Of a DNA stretch of 64,000 nt, positions 41,601 to 56,600 are shown piece after piece. A program made the position numbers and the translations under genes. The stretch's first letter is position 1. Each line of letters starts with the position of its first letter. The stretch comes from Crocodylus rhombifer (Eukaryota; Chordata; Crocodylia; Crocodylidae), in NCBI GenBank assembly GCA_038503035.1, contig JAVSML010001011.1:62001-126000 (forward strand). The letters run 5' to 3'. The notes below the pieces were generated by a model. That model was not told the DNA's origin, ran no database searches, and was given only the letters and a program-made list of their open reading frames with translations.

Positions 41601-44600
41601 TTGTTTCTTAATTTATAATTTATACTTGGTACTGTCCTTTTCCACTCCAACCCTCCTTTTGTAAAATATCATTGGACCCATGCTCTTTGTGGCTGTTAAA
41701 AACCTGCAGAGATGGTAATAACAGATTGTGAGATTTTGTTTCCTCTTCAGGAAGGGAGAGTAGCAACTGCCTTGCAAAGGTAAAATAAATCCTTGATGAG
41801 GACAGGTCACTTATGTATGTCAACTTAATAGAAGAATCTGGGTCCCTTTCAATTCAGCGTGCACTTAAAATATTAACCCAGGTTATTTTAATATGGTCAA
41901 ACATGTGGTTATACATCTAGGAACCAAGAGCATTAGCTATGCTTACAGGATTGGGAACTAAATCCTAGAATGCTGCATCTCAGAAAAGAGCTTGAGGAAT
42001 CATGGTAGGTAATCAGCTGACCATGAAATTTCAATGTAGTCCTGTGACCAAAAGACCCGATACAGTCCTTGAAGGCTTAAACAGGAATATAGGGAGGTTA
42101 TATATGACCCCTGGTGAGGTCTATTTCTAGTGTCCGCGTCTTAAAATGGAAGTTAAAAAGTTGGAGAGGGCTCATTCTCTTGATCCTGACATCTCACTAA
42201 ATATTGTTCCTTTTCATGGAAGCTGCAGACAAGGCAGTTATAAGGCAACTCCAGACAGGTCTAAATTAAAAAAAAAATTCCTTTATGCCCGATTAGTAGT
42301 GTTTTAGATGCACAAATGGCACAGGCAGTATTGAGAACAGTGTTACTATGGTAATGGGTGCTTTTAGCAGCAAATCATAAATACAGCATTTGTTTAATAA
42401 TCTAATAATCTAAAAAGCTGCATTTAAATTCCATGGCAAGGTCCCTGGGTTCTACAGCACCAGCCATTCTGATGCAACAAACTTGAAATTCTGTGCGGCT
42501 TTATTAGAATTAAAATACCAGGCCATTTAGTGAATTCAAATATATTAAAATGAACAGTATAAATCAATATAGAAGTCCCTGGTGTGAGTAGATATTTAAA
42601 CCATTTCATTTTACATTGTCCTCATGTTTTGCATCCTCAATACACTTAATGTTTTTCTATTAATGCCCCATAATTGCATCACAGAAGTCATCTGGGGCAA
42701 AGATGGAGGTTTTAGCAGCTATATAGGGGCTAGATAAGGCTTCTGACACTTGGGAAGCCTTGGAGACAGCTAGTTTCATTAACTATTTCTGTGCTATGCA
42801 TTTTGGTAGTGTTAGAGTGAAATTGTAGCTGTGATGGTCTAGGAATTATGCAAGGCAAGGATTTCTTAGGGTGATGCATCTTAGGCAAGCCTCTGAATGC
42901 CAGAATGTCTTACATTCGATGAAGAATATCTTGCATTGAAAAGCTTGTCTAATTCTATCCCATATATGCAGTTGGCTCCACAGAAGATACCACCTCATAA
43001 AATCCATGCCTCTAGGCATTTTTTGTCATTTAACATTCAAATGGTCATCTTTGCAGCTGGAGAAAATACCTGTGCATATTGATTCAGTTTAAATTAAATG
43101 GACAGATAAATAGAACTTGGTTTGGAAAAAAAAGGCTATCAATTTAAACCAGAGAAATGTTAATAAATTAAAGAACTACATAATGCAATCAATTGCACTA
43201 AAGAACTGAGGGATTTTAAACAAGAGAAGATCTGGACTTCCTTTTTACATCAAAAGAAACTTTGTAAGTCTGAAACTTGTATCCCAAGCAAAAGAGAAGA
43301 ATTCCATACCATACACAGCAAAACATTTGTCAGGAAAAAGCAGAGCTTGTAAAGAATGGAAAAAAAGTACTGATCAATAAGGAAAGTTATGCCTTAGAAA
43401 GCAAGAAATGTAGTGATAAACTGAATTGCCAAAAGTCAAGATTAGTTAGACCTTGCAAAGGAAATTTAAAAGAGAAAAGAATTATTTACAGCCATGTAAA
43501 TGAGAGAGAGAGAGAGAATGCAAAATAAGTGGCTCTGCTAAAAAATGAGAATGAGCTAGTTAGAGCTCCAAAATTAAATTAATACTTTGCTTCAGTTTTC
43601 AACAAGGAAGCAGATGTAAGCACAAGGGTATAGGCAGAATAACTGTAGAAATGAGTCTTAAGGAAATGGAAATGACCAAAACCAAGCTAAGTACTTAATA
43701 CATTCAAGTCCAGGGAATCAGAAAACCTCCACTGCAGACTACTAAAAGACCTTTAACAGCTTCAGTAATAAGGATGCCCAATAAGTCTATCATTCTGGTT
43801 GTTGCATTATATAAAGCAGGAAATTATAGGGATTTCAAAAAAAGATAAGAACATAACTAGAGAAGAAACAAATTTTGCTGAAAAAGAACTACTGTCTAGA
43901 AGAAGGTTACCAGTTAAATTATTCAAGGGGGAACCTTGGGAGCTCTCAGTATATATTTTCTTAGTAACCTCAGCACAAAAAGAAGAGCATACTAATAATA
44001 TTTGCTAATAATTCAAAAAGTTTGGAGTTACAGTTGAAAGAGAAGGGTTAGAATATCATATAGAAAGAAGCAGATGGCCCTGATGACTTGTATAACAGAA
44101 ATCGGATGAAGTTTAATATTACAAAGTACAAGGCCATGCTCTTTGAGAGTAATATCTTATAAGAGAAGCTACCATAATAAGTTAAGAGTTCATCATTTGG
44201 AAACAATGGAGAGAGAGCTCCGGGTGCAACAAATGACCACAACATGACTGAGCACCTTTATGTGATACAAGAATGAAAAACAATGCATCAGACAAGGTTT
44301 TTCTAGTAGAGAGAAGCATTTGTACCCTTGTAGAAAGCACTGGGGAGATTTCATCTGGAATATTAAGTACAGTTCTGATCCCCCTGTTCAAGATGAATCT
44401 GAACTGAATCAGGTGCAGAGAAGGGTTATGAGAATGATCAGGGGACTGGACAGCCTACTTTACAAAAGAAGACCTTGTAACATAAACAAAGCATGAATAA
44501 ATTTAGCCTGGAAATGAGAAGACAAATTTCAAAGAATTAGAGCAGTGAGGTTCTGAAGCAACCTTCCACCAGGAGCAGTGGAGCTTCATTATTTTGTGAA

Positions 44601-47600
44601 AGCGAGTATATAACATAGCTGCCCAAGTACAGGGGACCGCATTTGGTGACTTAGGAAGTCCCTTCTCAGTCATCTATTCCTTCTTTTAGGTTTCAGTGAT
44701 AAGTCACTGAGGTTAGCATGGACAATTCATGGCTCTCAGAGCTGTGGTCCTATGCTGTTTGCAGATAAGAAAACAATACTGAACTAGAAATACTTTGTTT
44801 ACGAGTTCAAGGTTTTCTTCATAATCATAAGATTTGAAACTGTTGGGTATATTTTTTAAATTAAAGCTTAACTGCAAGAATATATTTCCATGACAAATGA
44901 TGGAGTTGGTGCCAGTCATGGAGTACAGGAGGCCTTTTGGCAGTGATTAAATGAGAACAATCTCCCTGGTTATATTACATCAGTCTGCAACCTTTAAGAC
45001 CTCTGCCTGAGAGGTGTTGTCTCACTTGTACCTTGGTGGAGTTGGTAGAGGAAAGGCTTCTAGGGATTCTGCTCCTTCCATTAAAACATGTGATAGTGAT
45101 GATGTACTTACTTTCCCCATAAAAGATTTATCGATTTGAATTCTTCTTTTCATTAATGTTTTAAATTATCTAAAGGTGGCAGAAAGAACGTGTTTACAAG
45201 TTAAAATGGCATGTAAGTTAGTTATTAAAGAAAGGAAGCTCTGAAGAAAGTAAAAAAAAAAGTAAATTGAATTTCTCTCAGCTAAAAGAAGTTTGTTCCT
45301 TCAAACAGAGACTCTTCCAGGCTTTTGCTGAATTAGATTCAATATACACACTGTTATCTGCTGATATAATATGAAAGGATGTGCTCCTATTTCTTTTTAA
45401 TTGGAGAAAACTGGCACTATATTTGATCACTGAGTTTCTGCCTCAGTGACCAGGACTCAAGTATTTACCATCATGCTGTACAGACAGTACTCTGTCCTGA
45501 CCCCACTGATCTGCTCAGACAAGAAAAAAGGAAACTAAACAGCGTTACCACCTGCATATCAAGCAGTTCATGGGATGTAAAGGGATGCAAAACTAAGATT
45601 CCTATCACCAAGTTTTCCCTCCCTTTTTAATACTCTCTATCTCCCTCTGTCCAAGAAATGCCCAGCTTAGCCAACCAAGACTGGTTTAATCTTACTATGT
45701 TTTATGGTGACCAGGAAGGTGAAGCAAAGGCAATACTGTGCAGCCCAAACTGCAATGAGAGATTTGCTTCTGAACAGATCAGCCTGAACAAAGAAAACAC
45801 AATTTGCCACACATTTCCCAGAGTTAGGTGAATAAAGTCAGTCCCAGCATGGTAAACGACATAATGATTCATTTGACATTACTGGTTATCTTCCAGCAAC
45901 TGAACTTTAACTATCCAATGCAGAAACTGCATTTTCTGACCTTTTCCTCTTTCCTTTTTATGTACACATTTCTTATTTTAGCACAAAACTAAAGATCTAA
46001 AACACAGCAGCTAAAACAAGCTCTTTTTTTCCAATTAGGACTTTTAACCCCACCTGAGAATAGAGTCAAATACAGTTTTCTGTTGGAAAAAAGTATGTGT
46101 GAAAAGACAAGAAGGGAAAGATAAGTTGATTAACCTTTCAGGTTTTTTGTGCTTTGCTTTTATTTTCTTCGCTTACATTTAATTAAATGTTTACAAGTTG
46201 TTCTTTGTTTGGGGAAGTTATATATAAAACAAAGGTCCTGAAACACAAGTTAAAACCTAAATTTCTGTTAACAATGTGGTCATAAAACAGTAGAAAATAG
46301 GATAAATGTTCTAAATTTGCTATCTACACTGAGACAGGATGCAGCAAAATCTGATTTTATTCCCTAACTTGTTCAGTGTTGCCTGCAATGCCACCAACAG
46401 AGGCCACCACTAAATACAGTCACCTTTCCATAAAGGTAAATTCTGTTTATGCTTTTTTAGAGCTTAACTGGGCCTTGGACCCAATAAAGGAGAAAGGTTA
46501 GTCTAGAAGAGTAGAAACATATTATACCCACTCTTTCACCTAGAATGTAATGCTACTTTCCCCACTTCCTCCCCAATATGGCACAGCTGCAGGGAACTGA
46601 TTAGATAGTACTAATTTGTTGTGATTTTTCACACATGGTATTTGTATGGTATTTCCTCTTGGACAAAGGTTTTCCCTTTGTTATCCAGGTGTTTTCACCT
46701 CCAGTCAGGATTGCTGTAATATGTCTATTTGACTAGCCTCTGCAATTTTCTGCTGATGCTGAACATAGTTCCCCACGACAGACATATCAGTGTGAAGATA
46801 CTGCCATTACATTTACATTTTCTACACATGGCACTGACTACTTGCTCTGTTCCAGGTGTGCTTTGAAGTGTTCATTAGAATCTTCAAAAGGCCAATATAT
46901 ATACTTGAAACCCTAATTAGCAGCCCTATGACTCCTATGCCCAGCCATTACAGCTGTGGTCCTGAACTCAGCTTTCTGAGGCTATGCAGAGAACATTCTC
47001 ATCTGAAGGCTTTAAGAAATCCCACTTCATTGTTGTCTGAGATGCTTTGCCTCTGAGAGCTATATTCTTTAGATTGTGTTGTACAGATTGTGTTTTCAGT
47101 TACAATTTGGGTTGGGCATGTTGTTTCAGACCACTCAGTACCTTAAGCATATTTGAGCTCTGTGTTTTTATGAATTAGGATGCAGCACCTATATATCTTA
47201 AGGATGGTACGAAAATAGCCATGAATTTATATACAGAAGCCAGAAAGTATCTAGCTCCCCAAAAGTTACCTTACATGCTCCACTATAGGACAGTGTTGTA
47301 TCTATGTCTCTTACCTTTGTTATAGTAGTGGGTATGGGCTATCTCCAACAGGCCAAAGACACTGGCCATGCCACCCAGGCCAGCATTTGCATATGAGTGT
47401 TCCAGGCTTGATACAGTGCATTTGAGCAAATCCAGCATCCCTTTGTAAACCTTGCGGCTGATTTCCTGTAATACGAGAGGGTGCCTCAGAAATGAGAAAT
47501 CCATCCCAGCACATATAAGCTATGCTGGGATCCAACTATCTTTGGCTTCTAAACTATTTTCTATTAACAGAGTTTAGGAGATAATTTACGATATCGCCCT

Positions 47601-50600
47601 TCAACACTCCCTACAGACCAAAGCTGGGCACAAGACCAGTTTGAGTAACACAGGGGGAATGAGCACTGACCACATCCTGGATGACATCCTGCCGAGCATC
47701 CTCCTCTGACTGGATAGTGCGATTCAGTTTGCTCAGCACAAAGACGCGGAGCTGCTCGCTCTCTAGCAGACGTCGGACTCTTTTCATGTTCAGCCAGCCT
47801 ACACCCTGCGCATCAAGAACATTGTGCACCACCTCCTTCAGGAATTGCTGATTCTCACTGCAGGATGGAAAGAGGGGGATAACAAGCACAAGGTAACTAG
47901 TTCCTCTGTACACAGAGTTTGAAGACCTAAGATATGACCTGGCCAGGACAACTGCACAGACGTATCCATACCAAAACTGTATTTATGAGGGGAGTATCTA
48001 AATCCAGTTCATTGTACTACTAACATAATTTCATCTACCCTAACCCATGTTTTACAGAAGCTGATCTCATCAAACTGCTCTAACTCAAAATATTCCTAGC
48101 TCCCCAGTGCAATTGGGCTAGGCTACTACTGCAGTATCTAACCTAATGCAGCTGCATCTTAACCAGGAGCAGAAAGGAAAGAGACTAGTGAATTTATCAT
48201 GGTGTTTTCCTCCCCTGTCCCTTGTCCCCCCCATGCCTACGCCTGCCCTAGCCCCCCCTCACCTGTGCCTGCCCTCCAGTCCCTGCTCTCCCCTGCAGCC
48301 TGCCCCTAATGCCCTGCTTTCTACACCCCCCTGCCAGTGCTCACCGCTTACAGCCTGCCCTCCACCTCCTTCTCCCCAGTGCAGCTGACCCCCCTGTGCC
48401 TGGCCTCTGCACCGTCTTCCCACCCTCCCCTCTTACCTTCTGCTGCAGCTCTGATCCTCCAGGGCATTGAGCAGCAGCAGTACCCTGGCCCTGCTCCAGT
48501 CCAGCCTGGCCCAGCCCAGCTAAGAAGTGGTGACAGCTCCTGGCCAGGGCAGGTAGGGGCTGCAGGGACCGGAGCTGGAGCAGAAGGTAAGGTGGGGAAG
48601 GGGAGGTGGAAGCTTGATGGGGAGAGGCTACAGGTCCCCCCACACCTCATGGTCCCCCCCATATTCTCCCTGCTGCATACCTCCTCCCCTGATAAACAAG
48701 CATTTCCAGCAGGGGCAGGCAATGGCTCAGCTCTGCTTCAGGTCCAAGTTGAGGACCAAACCTGGAGCCAAGCCAGTGTTTGCCCTGGGCTGTACTCANN
48801 NNNNNNNNNNNNNNNNNNNNNNNNNNNNNNNNNNNNNNNNNNNNNNNNNNNNNNNNNNNNNNNNNNNNNNNNNNNNNNNNNNNNNNNNNNNNNNNNNNNN
48901 NNNNNNNNNNNNNNNNNNNNNNNNNNNNNNNNNNNNNNNNNNNNNNNNNNNNNNNNNNNNNNNNNNNNNNNNNNNNNNNNNNNNNNNNNNNNNNNNNNNN
49001 NNNNNNNNNNNNNNNNNNNNNNNNNNNNNNNNNNNNNNNNNNNNNNNNNNNNNNNNNNNNNNNNNNNNNNNNNNNNNNNNNNNNNNNNNNNNNNNNNNNN
49101 NNNNNNNNNNNNNNNNNNNNNNNNNNNNNNNNNNNNNNNNNNNNNNNNNNNNNNNNNNNNNNNNNNNNNNNNNNNNNNNNNNNNNNNNNNNNNNNNNNTC
49201 CATTCAAAAAACACCTGCAGCACTGAGAACGTGAATGGATGTGCATGGAACAAAAATTAAAAAAGGATGGAAAAAATTCATAAAATAGCAATGAAATGGA
49301 GTTTACAGAGAAACAATCCCCAGCATCATCTCCCTTCACAGAGTTACAAATGCAAAGTACCACATACACTTGGGAAGAGCAAGAGTTACACAGCTATTTT
49401 AAATCTGTATAGAGACACAAAGACATTTAGAAAACATCTGGTATGTAAGTGGACCTACCAAGGCCAGCATGCACATACAACACACACATACCTCTATATG
49501 TACACAGAACAGACTGCTGTTAAGAGAAAGCCCAGACTCATTTCCTGACATTCACATTAAAAAACCCTGCAGTTAGAGATGTCAAGAAAAGAAGGGAAAA
49601 AACTGCTGGAGATGAGAGGTAAAGCATGAATATGAAATGGGAAAACCCATCACTGTTTTCTTCCAATGTGTGGAATCAACAACAAAATTAACTAAAACAA
49701 TACTACTGTAAAATGCCCACACTAACACAGCTGTGCTTCCTACCCTGCACAACTGGAAATGGGAATACACCAATTAGTAGGAGATGCCCAGAAAAGAATT
49801 GTGCAACATCTTTCCTAATATTTTAACCAAACCAAACCTGGTCTTCTCATTTTACACCCAGGGAAGGAATATTCATTTCAAAATCAAAGTCCAAAGTCAA
49901 AACACAAAACCCAACTTTTGGCCTTTGTTACAAGGTCAAAGTTCAGCAAACATCATACCAACCTTCATCCACATCCCTTCCCACTTCCAGATTAAAGTAA
50001 TCTTTACCGATGAAAATGATGAGGAGGAAAAAAATAAATAAAATCAACGTATTAAAACATAACAGTAGATTCTAGTAATATAGAAGAACCAAAAAAAAAC
50101 CAAACAAAGCCTTACTCTAACTTGGCAACTGAAAAAGTCTCAATGCAAAAATAATAACAAGCCAAATAATTTCCATTATCATAACTACCTCTAGGTTAGA
50201 CTGTACTGGGTAATGCCCTCATGTACCAGGGTCATTTCTCCAGACTCCACTCCGTATTGCTTTGTAGCACTACAAAGGAGAAAGCAGTGCTCTGCTTAAA
50301 GAAGCTATTACACACAGGCTTAGGGACAAACCTTCATTCCCAAATGAGTGCTACTGTAGTAATATTTTACCTCTCTTCAGGAGAATTTCCATCTGGCAGG
50401 CTGAAAATATTAATTAAGCCTGAATCTGCATGGGAAATAGGTATTTTCCTAATTGTACAGAGGGAAACTGAGGCAGTTCAGAACAGACTTTCCCAAAGTC
50501 CAAGGAAGTAAGCAGAACACACCCTAGAATCCTGCTGTCTGTCATGCTAAGTGCTGAAGTGTGTGTATTCTGTATGTTCAAGTGAACTAATGGAAGATAC

Positions 50601-53600
50601 AGAAGACTCTCTCCTTCCTCATAAACACCCCAGTGCTGGAAAGAAAACCTACTGCCGTGTCAAAAGCCTATCCAAGATGAACACTGACCCAAGTCCCCAG
50701 AAAGCCATTCACTGTCCCCACCCCCAGAATGATTTTTTGGGGTCAAGTCCTTGAACTGTTTGGCAGCCTGACAAACTTCAAAAGGCAGCAGCTGGCAAGG
50801 GGAAGGAGTGGTTACCTTTCAGGCTGGGGAAGGGAGTGTTTTTGTCTCTCCCAGCTTTGGTTGGTAAAGCTAAATTGGATAAACTGAAACTTGTGCTGTG
50901 GTTCCGGTAGAGGCTGCCTACAACAGAAGAATAAAGACAATTAAATGTCTATGCTCAATGCACACACACAATTAACTCACTCTACCTACAATTCACCTTC
51001 TTATTCAGTTACATTCTGTATTCCTTTGTGCCCCTGAAAGACCAATATTAGCCCAATGAAATATTTTTCTACGAGTAATCGGATTTTTTAAGAGTTTAAA
51101 AATCTTATCTAGGTTTTCATACCATGTTTCACTAGTATGGGATCAGAGCATCCCAAGAGTGCTGCAGACCATCTGGTGATATCCCATATTCTCTCCTCCA
51201 AGTCATAAGATTAAGTCTTTTGTATTTTCAGATTAACTCTTCCTTGGGGGTGAATGAACTAGCATCAGATGAGGAAACAGAATTCTTAAAAATCTTCAAG
51301 TCATGCAAGCTCAAACTAAGAATTATGGACAGGGCCTTGTGCACCCAAGACTGAAGAATTTGCCAAAATAACCATTTTTGACACAGAATTATACTCCACA
51401 ATCTGAGCTTTCTATGATAAAGAGAAAAGTTTTCTAGCACTTTTGGTTGTGCTGAAAATCTTTAAGAACATGTTTGAATGCAACTAATGCAGTCATCTGC
51501 CCAAGTCTAACAGATAGCCTGAAATCACTCCTCTCAGATAAAAAGGGCAGCTAACCCTGAAAGCACCATGCTACAGCAAATCATTTCCGAGAAACATGTA
51601 GTTAACACCTTTATCCCACTAGCCAAAGTCCCTCTCTTAAGTTTGGGCCAAGCACCAAAAGTCCCAGCTGCATTCCTGACCTGCTCCTACATGAAAACAT
51701 CTATAATCGTTGTCAGTATATTCCACTGCACGTTAACAGAAAAACTGCAACTGTGAAAAATTCAGGTAAAGAATCTGAATGTAACATCTGAACAAGCAAA
51801 AAGGGCCATTGAATCTATTACACTCTCATGTTGAAATAATTAAATATATCACTTTTTTAATTTAAACTAAGCTGCTACAGAATTTCCAGTCTGTACATCA
51901 GCGCAGCACAAAGTCCAAGGGTCTTAATATAGAATTAGGCCCAACTTACTGAAAAAACCATGAAGTATCTTCAGTCACAGGTCCTGTGACTCCCAGAGTG
52001 ATCTCTGGTAGAGCTGATGAAAGCTTTAAAGTTCAGCTGTCCTCCTGGAGAAGCATAAAGGTGCTCTTCACCGGAGGTGTGACAGGGCAGTAGCAGCACA
52101 CAGAGCAGTGGTGGCTGTTATTTTTGCCCCTTGTTTCCCCAAGTCAATGCTGGGGGATGCTGCATCAGTTGCCCTCCCTTACTTAAGTTACTGCTCTTCT
52201 CCTTGTTCTCACACCCTATTCCATGCCCCTCTCCAAATGACACTGAAGTACAATCATTAACATTGGTTTAGGGGATGCAACAATACATACTGGCAAAAGA
52301 CATGATGCCGCCCCCAAAACCTTCACTGCTGTTGTTGGAGATAGTGGAATTTGGGGAGCTAGCCCGAGAGTCTGACTCCGCATCAGAGTCATTGGCCAGT
52401 TTTAAACTGTTGGGACGCAGTGGCTTCTGAGACCTTAAAAAACAAAGGTAGAGATGTTATTCATGGCCTTTCACAGACTTTTAGTAGCATCCCCTCCCCT
52501 TGTCCCTTTTCCTTCTATAGAAGATTTTTTCTTTCTGCCAGTCTTTTCCTAGCATCTGACAACATAGGTTTTTGCCAGCTAAAACTCATGCGTCACTAAA
52601 ACATTATCTCAGGTACCACCCTGCCTTGCCTTCTGCCATACCACAACAATGTTACCATGAAAGGATTAAAGACAAGCAAGATAAGGTATCACTGTTCAAG
52701 CTTCCATTATTTTCCAGGACCTCTGAACTCTTTATGTTTTTATAAATTCACCCACCATTGTGGCATCCAATCACCCTGCATGTTGTTTCACAGGAGCCAG
52801 GATTCATACTGGCAGTTCCTTGGAGACTTCTAGGAACCAGGCACTGCCAGCAGGTGACACCTCCAGCACTTTTTGAAGTCAATAATCCTGTCAGTCCCCC
52901 AAATTTAAACAAAAATAAGCCTAAAAAAGGTACTGGCATTTGTGAACTGCAGCTACTGAGCACCAATTGGAGGAGAACATTAAGATATCTGAGCTATAGA
53001 AGATTTCTGAGTAAAAAGTTAAGCACCAAAGCATTTTAATTAGCAAACTGAATCTCACCGGTTCCCATTAAGATTCTGGTTGAATCTTGGAGTGTAGCTC
53101 TCCTCCTGTTCTTCCTCCTCCTCCTCCGTAGGGAAGCCATACTGTGGTTCAAAATATGGATTGTCATATTCTCGCTTTTTCACCACTCCATCTGTATAGC
53201 TCAGGCTACCAGCAGGGCTTTCATTCTCACGGCGTTCCAGGTTTATCTTGGGAAAATTCGGTTGCAGTGGCAAGGTGGGAAGGTGGTTTGAAAATCCAGC
53301 AACCATCTTCTCCTCCATTTCTGCTGAATCTGCCGACTCCTGTGGACCAATCAAGTCACCAATTTGTTTACCAATTTTATTTCCTGCTCTTTCTTAGAGT
53401 ACTATAGACTCAGGAGTCCTTCCCCCCTCTTCCATGGAAAGTCAGATCTTTTTAGAGTAAGGGGAAAAAAAGCTCTCAGTCTTTCCCTGGATCAGCATTG
53501 TCACCACTCTGTTGTGTCTCTCTCCCCTCCCCAAGCTGAAAAACTCAGAGTTGCACATGTGTAAAACCAGTTACTAATTTCAGGGGGACTGTTCCAGGGT

Positions 53601-56600
53601 TACGTAGAGGGACACTTTTACAACCTTACTTTTATGTCTTATTAATGAGAAATCAATCCGACTGCACCACAAGGTTATTAAAAGTTTTGCAGTTGTCCCT
53701 TGATCCTCAGACTCACTATTTCCCAGACACGCTCCCAGTTTGTATCCACAGTTCCACCCCCACACTGGGAGGAAAAAGCTATACCATTTATGTGAATTCA
53801 CTCTGTGCCTGTAACGCTTCCTGCAACAGCCCTTCCAACTCACAGAAGTGAACTCCAGGATATTTGGCACTTCCACTGTCTACAGATCTGATCAGATTTT
53901 AATTTTCAAAGCCTTCCAGACCCCTGAAATAGCTTCATTCAGTACAAACCCACCCCTCAATTATTTTGAGGTTTTTTGGGTTTGTTTTTTTTAATAATCA
54001 GATTATTAAAGATCTCATTGGTATTTGACTAGCAAATACAAGTACATAAGCTGTCCAATGCGGATTATTCATCATATTACTCCCATTAGGGTACATGCTC
54101 TAGTGTACCAAAAAAAAAAATCTTTTCCTTGTAACATACAGTGCCTGGCCTTATCAAAGAAGAGGATGGAAACTTCACCTACTCACAGCACATCTAGCAG
54201 GAGTCATCCCTCACCCCTACACAGAAAGGACTATGATCCCATTCCTATATTCTTTCCTCCTCCAGATTCTAACCCTTTGGGTGCCTCAGCTTAGGAGTGT
54301 AATGGTCCTATCACACACATGATTCACCCCATGGATGACTGTGCTGGGGCTGCTACTGGCTGTAGTGCTGGAACTTGAGCGAGGCTGATTGTTGTCCTGG
54401 GAGTTCTCACTGTCCAGGGCCTGTTCATCTAGATCTCCTGAATACTCCTGGAAGTCATCAAACTCCACTTCACTAGCATCACCAAGAGCTGCATGTGTCA
54501 GGGGATCAACATCTGGAAACAGAAAATGGCATTAAAGACCATTCACAACTCCAACCTCTTGCCCATCAGGCTGAGTCACTGACAGAGAAAGGCTGCTTAG
54601 TATTTTACTGTAAAACATGACAAAACTACGTAAGGCTTCTTCAAAACCAAAAATATATATATTTCTGGTGACTTCACTAGAACTCATAAAGAATTAATTT
54701 TTGTCTCCCTACCAGAAGTGGTTCCTTCAAACCATGACTTATTGATGACTGGGAGTTGAGATGCTTATACTACTATTACCCATGCTGTACCTCTTTTGTG
54801 GATGACAGACTTTAGCTTCCAGAACTCTCAAACCAGCTGCATTCACCAATAACAAATCCCTGCCATCCTTTTCCTACTGTCCTTTCAGAGCATTGTTTGC
54901 AGAAAGGGGAAAAAGGTTTTTCTCCTGAAGGTGCCTGAAGGGCAGACCATAACTTTCCTGCTTCTCATTCTCATTAAGTGACTCAGAAGAAGCATCTCTC
55001 CCAAAACAAAGGTGAACTAGGGAGGGAGGGTGCACATTGACCTAATGACACTACAGCTCAGAAAATTACTCACTTGGGGTATCACCATTAATGTCACATT
55101 TCATCATCTCACTGACAAAGTCACCGAGGGAGGAGTAGGAGGAGCTTGAGTCATCATAATCCACGCTGTCACTGCCACTACCACGAGAGAGAGAGAGGGA
55201 TAGAGAGAGAGAGCCTTAGCACTGCTTCTGAGTGTCTGTCCAAGTCCCATGTCACACTGATCCCCACGCATGAGCCACAGTTGTCTAGCTGGCATCAATC
55301 TGGGACTGAGGTCTGACTTCTAATTCAGGGCATATTTGATAATTAAGGAGTAGGCAAAAAACAATTTGGGAAGTGCTGGACTAGGTTGAGCACAAGTCAT
55401 CAGGGCTCTCAAAGAGGAGGGGAAAAGCAGTAAGTATGAAGGAATAAGCAAGCACAAGCAAAAGAGCTTTCTTTTTAGACTAACAGAGAGCCAGCACTGT
55501 CTGTGCATTTGGTCTGTCCCCTGTGCTTATATGCAAAAAAAGTTCCTGTCCCAAGGCTCTGCATGCTCAGAGGCAAACAACAGAGCAGACAAAACCGTCT
55601 AAGGTGGGGGCAGAACCACCAAAAAAATATGAACTGCAGTTATTTATATTTTATTAAATATATGAATGAAAATAGTGGTAGATTAACACTAACAAACCTC
55701 ACAGAACTGTAAATGTAATGCCTCACTCTGGGCTGAGCTTTCTAGCACCAATGTGATAACCAGCATCTAGCTACTACACACTAATGAAATCTGCAGTGAT
55801 GACATTTGAGACTTTAACTCAGAGTCAACTTTCAATATGCAGTTTTCCTTTTCTGATGCCTTTCCCCCCCAAAAAATGTGTAAAGGCAAACAGCCCAGGT
55901 GAAAGAAGCAGAAGGGAAGAAGGCAGAGAGAAGAGCATGGAAGAAAGAAGTACAGGTAGTCCTCGACTTACAACGTTTCAAGTTATAACATTTTGCACTT
56001 ACAACGTTTATAAATTTACACCGTTTCAACTTTATGACGTCAGTTTCGACTTACAACACTTGATCCGATGTGACACCACACCAGTGAACAAGTTCGCTGC
56101 GTCACATCTCCCTGGAGAGCATCTGGCCAAACTTCCTTGGACGCTTTCTTCAAGAAAGCAGACAAGACTCCAGAAAAAACTGCAACCAAGACTCCTGAGA
56201 AGACTTCAGCTAAGAACCCTTCAAAAAGTTCAGCAAAGTCACCTCAAAGAAGTCCTTCCAAATCAATATGATTGCTATTTACAATATAAATACATTAATG
56301 TAGCTATATTACTCATCTATACTTGATGAAGTACAAAATTCTGGGGTATTTTTGGTGAAAATAGGGTATCAGGCCTTGGTTCAGGAACCAATCCCCCATT
56401 TATAACCTTGTTTCTTATGAGTAAATTGGTTCCGAGTTACAACGCTTCAATTTAAGACATAGTTTTCAAGAACCAATTGTGTCATTAGTCTGAGGACTGC
56501 CTGTACTGAAGTGCAGGTGTAGCAGATAGCAAGAGGAAGCAAGAAGAGACAGAGGCAGGAGTGAAGTTAAATAAAAACTAAAAAGTGAAGATAAACAGCT

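Noticed and set aside
48337..49369. Long open frames of 124-307 codons across the gap
   Set aside because: They are mostly X residues from the N run plus low-complexity C-rich sequence.
55784..56326. 180-codon plus-strand frame
   Set aside because: It crosses the left end of the pogo-type element in a frame that is not the transposase tail; the meaningful frame is 56074-56271.
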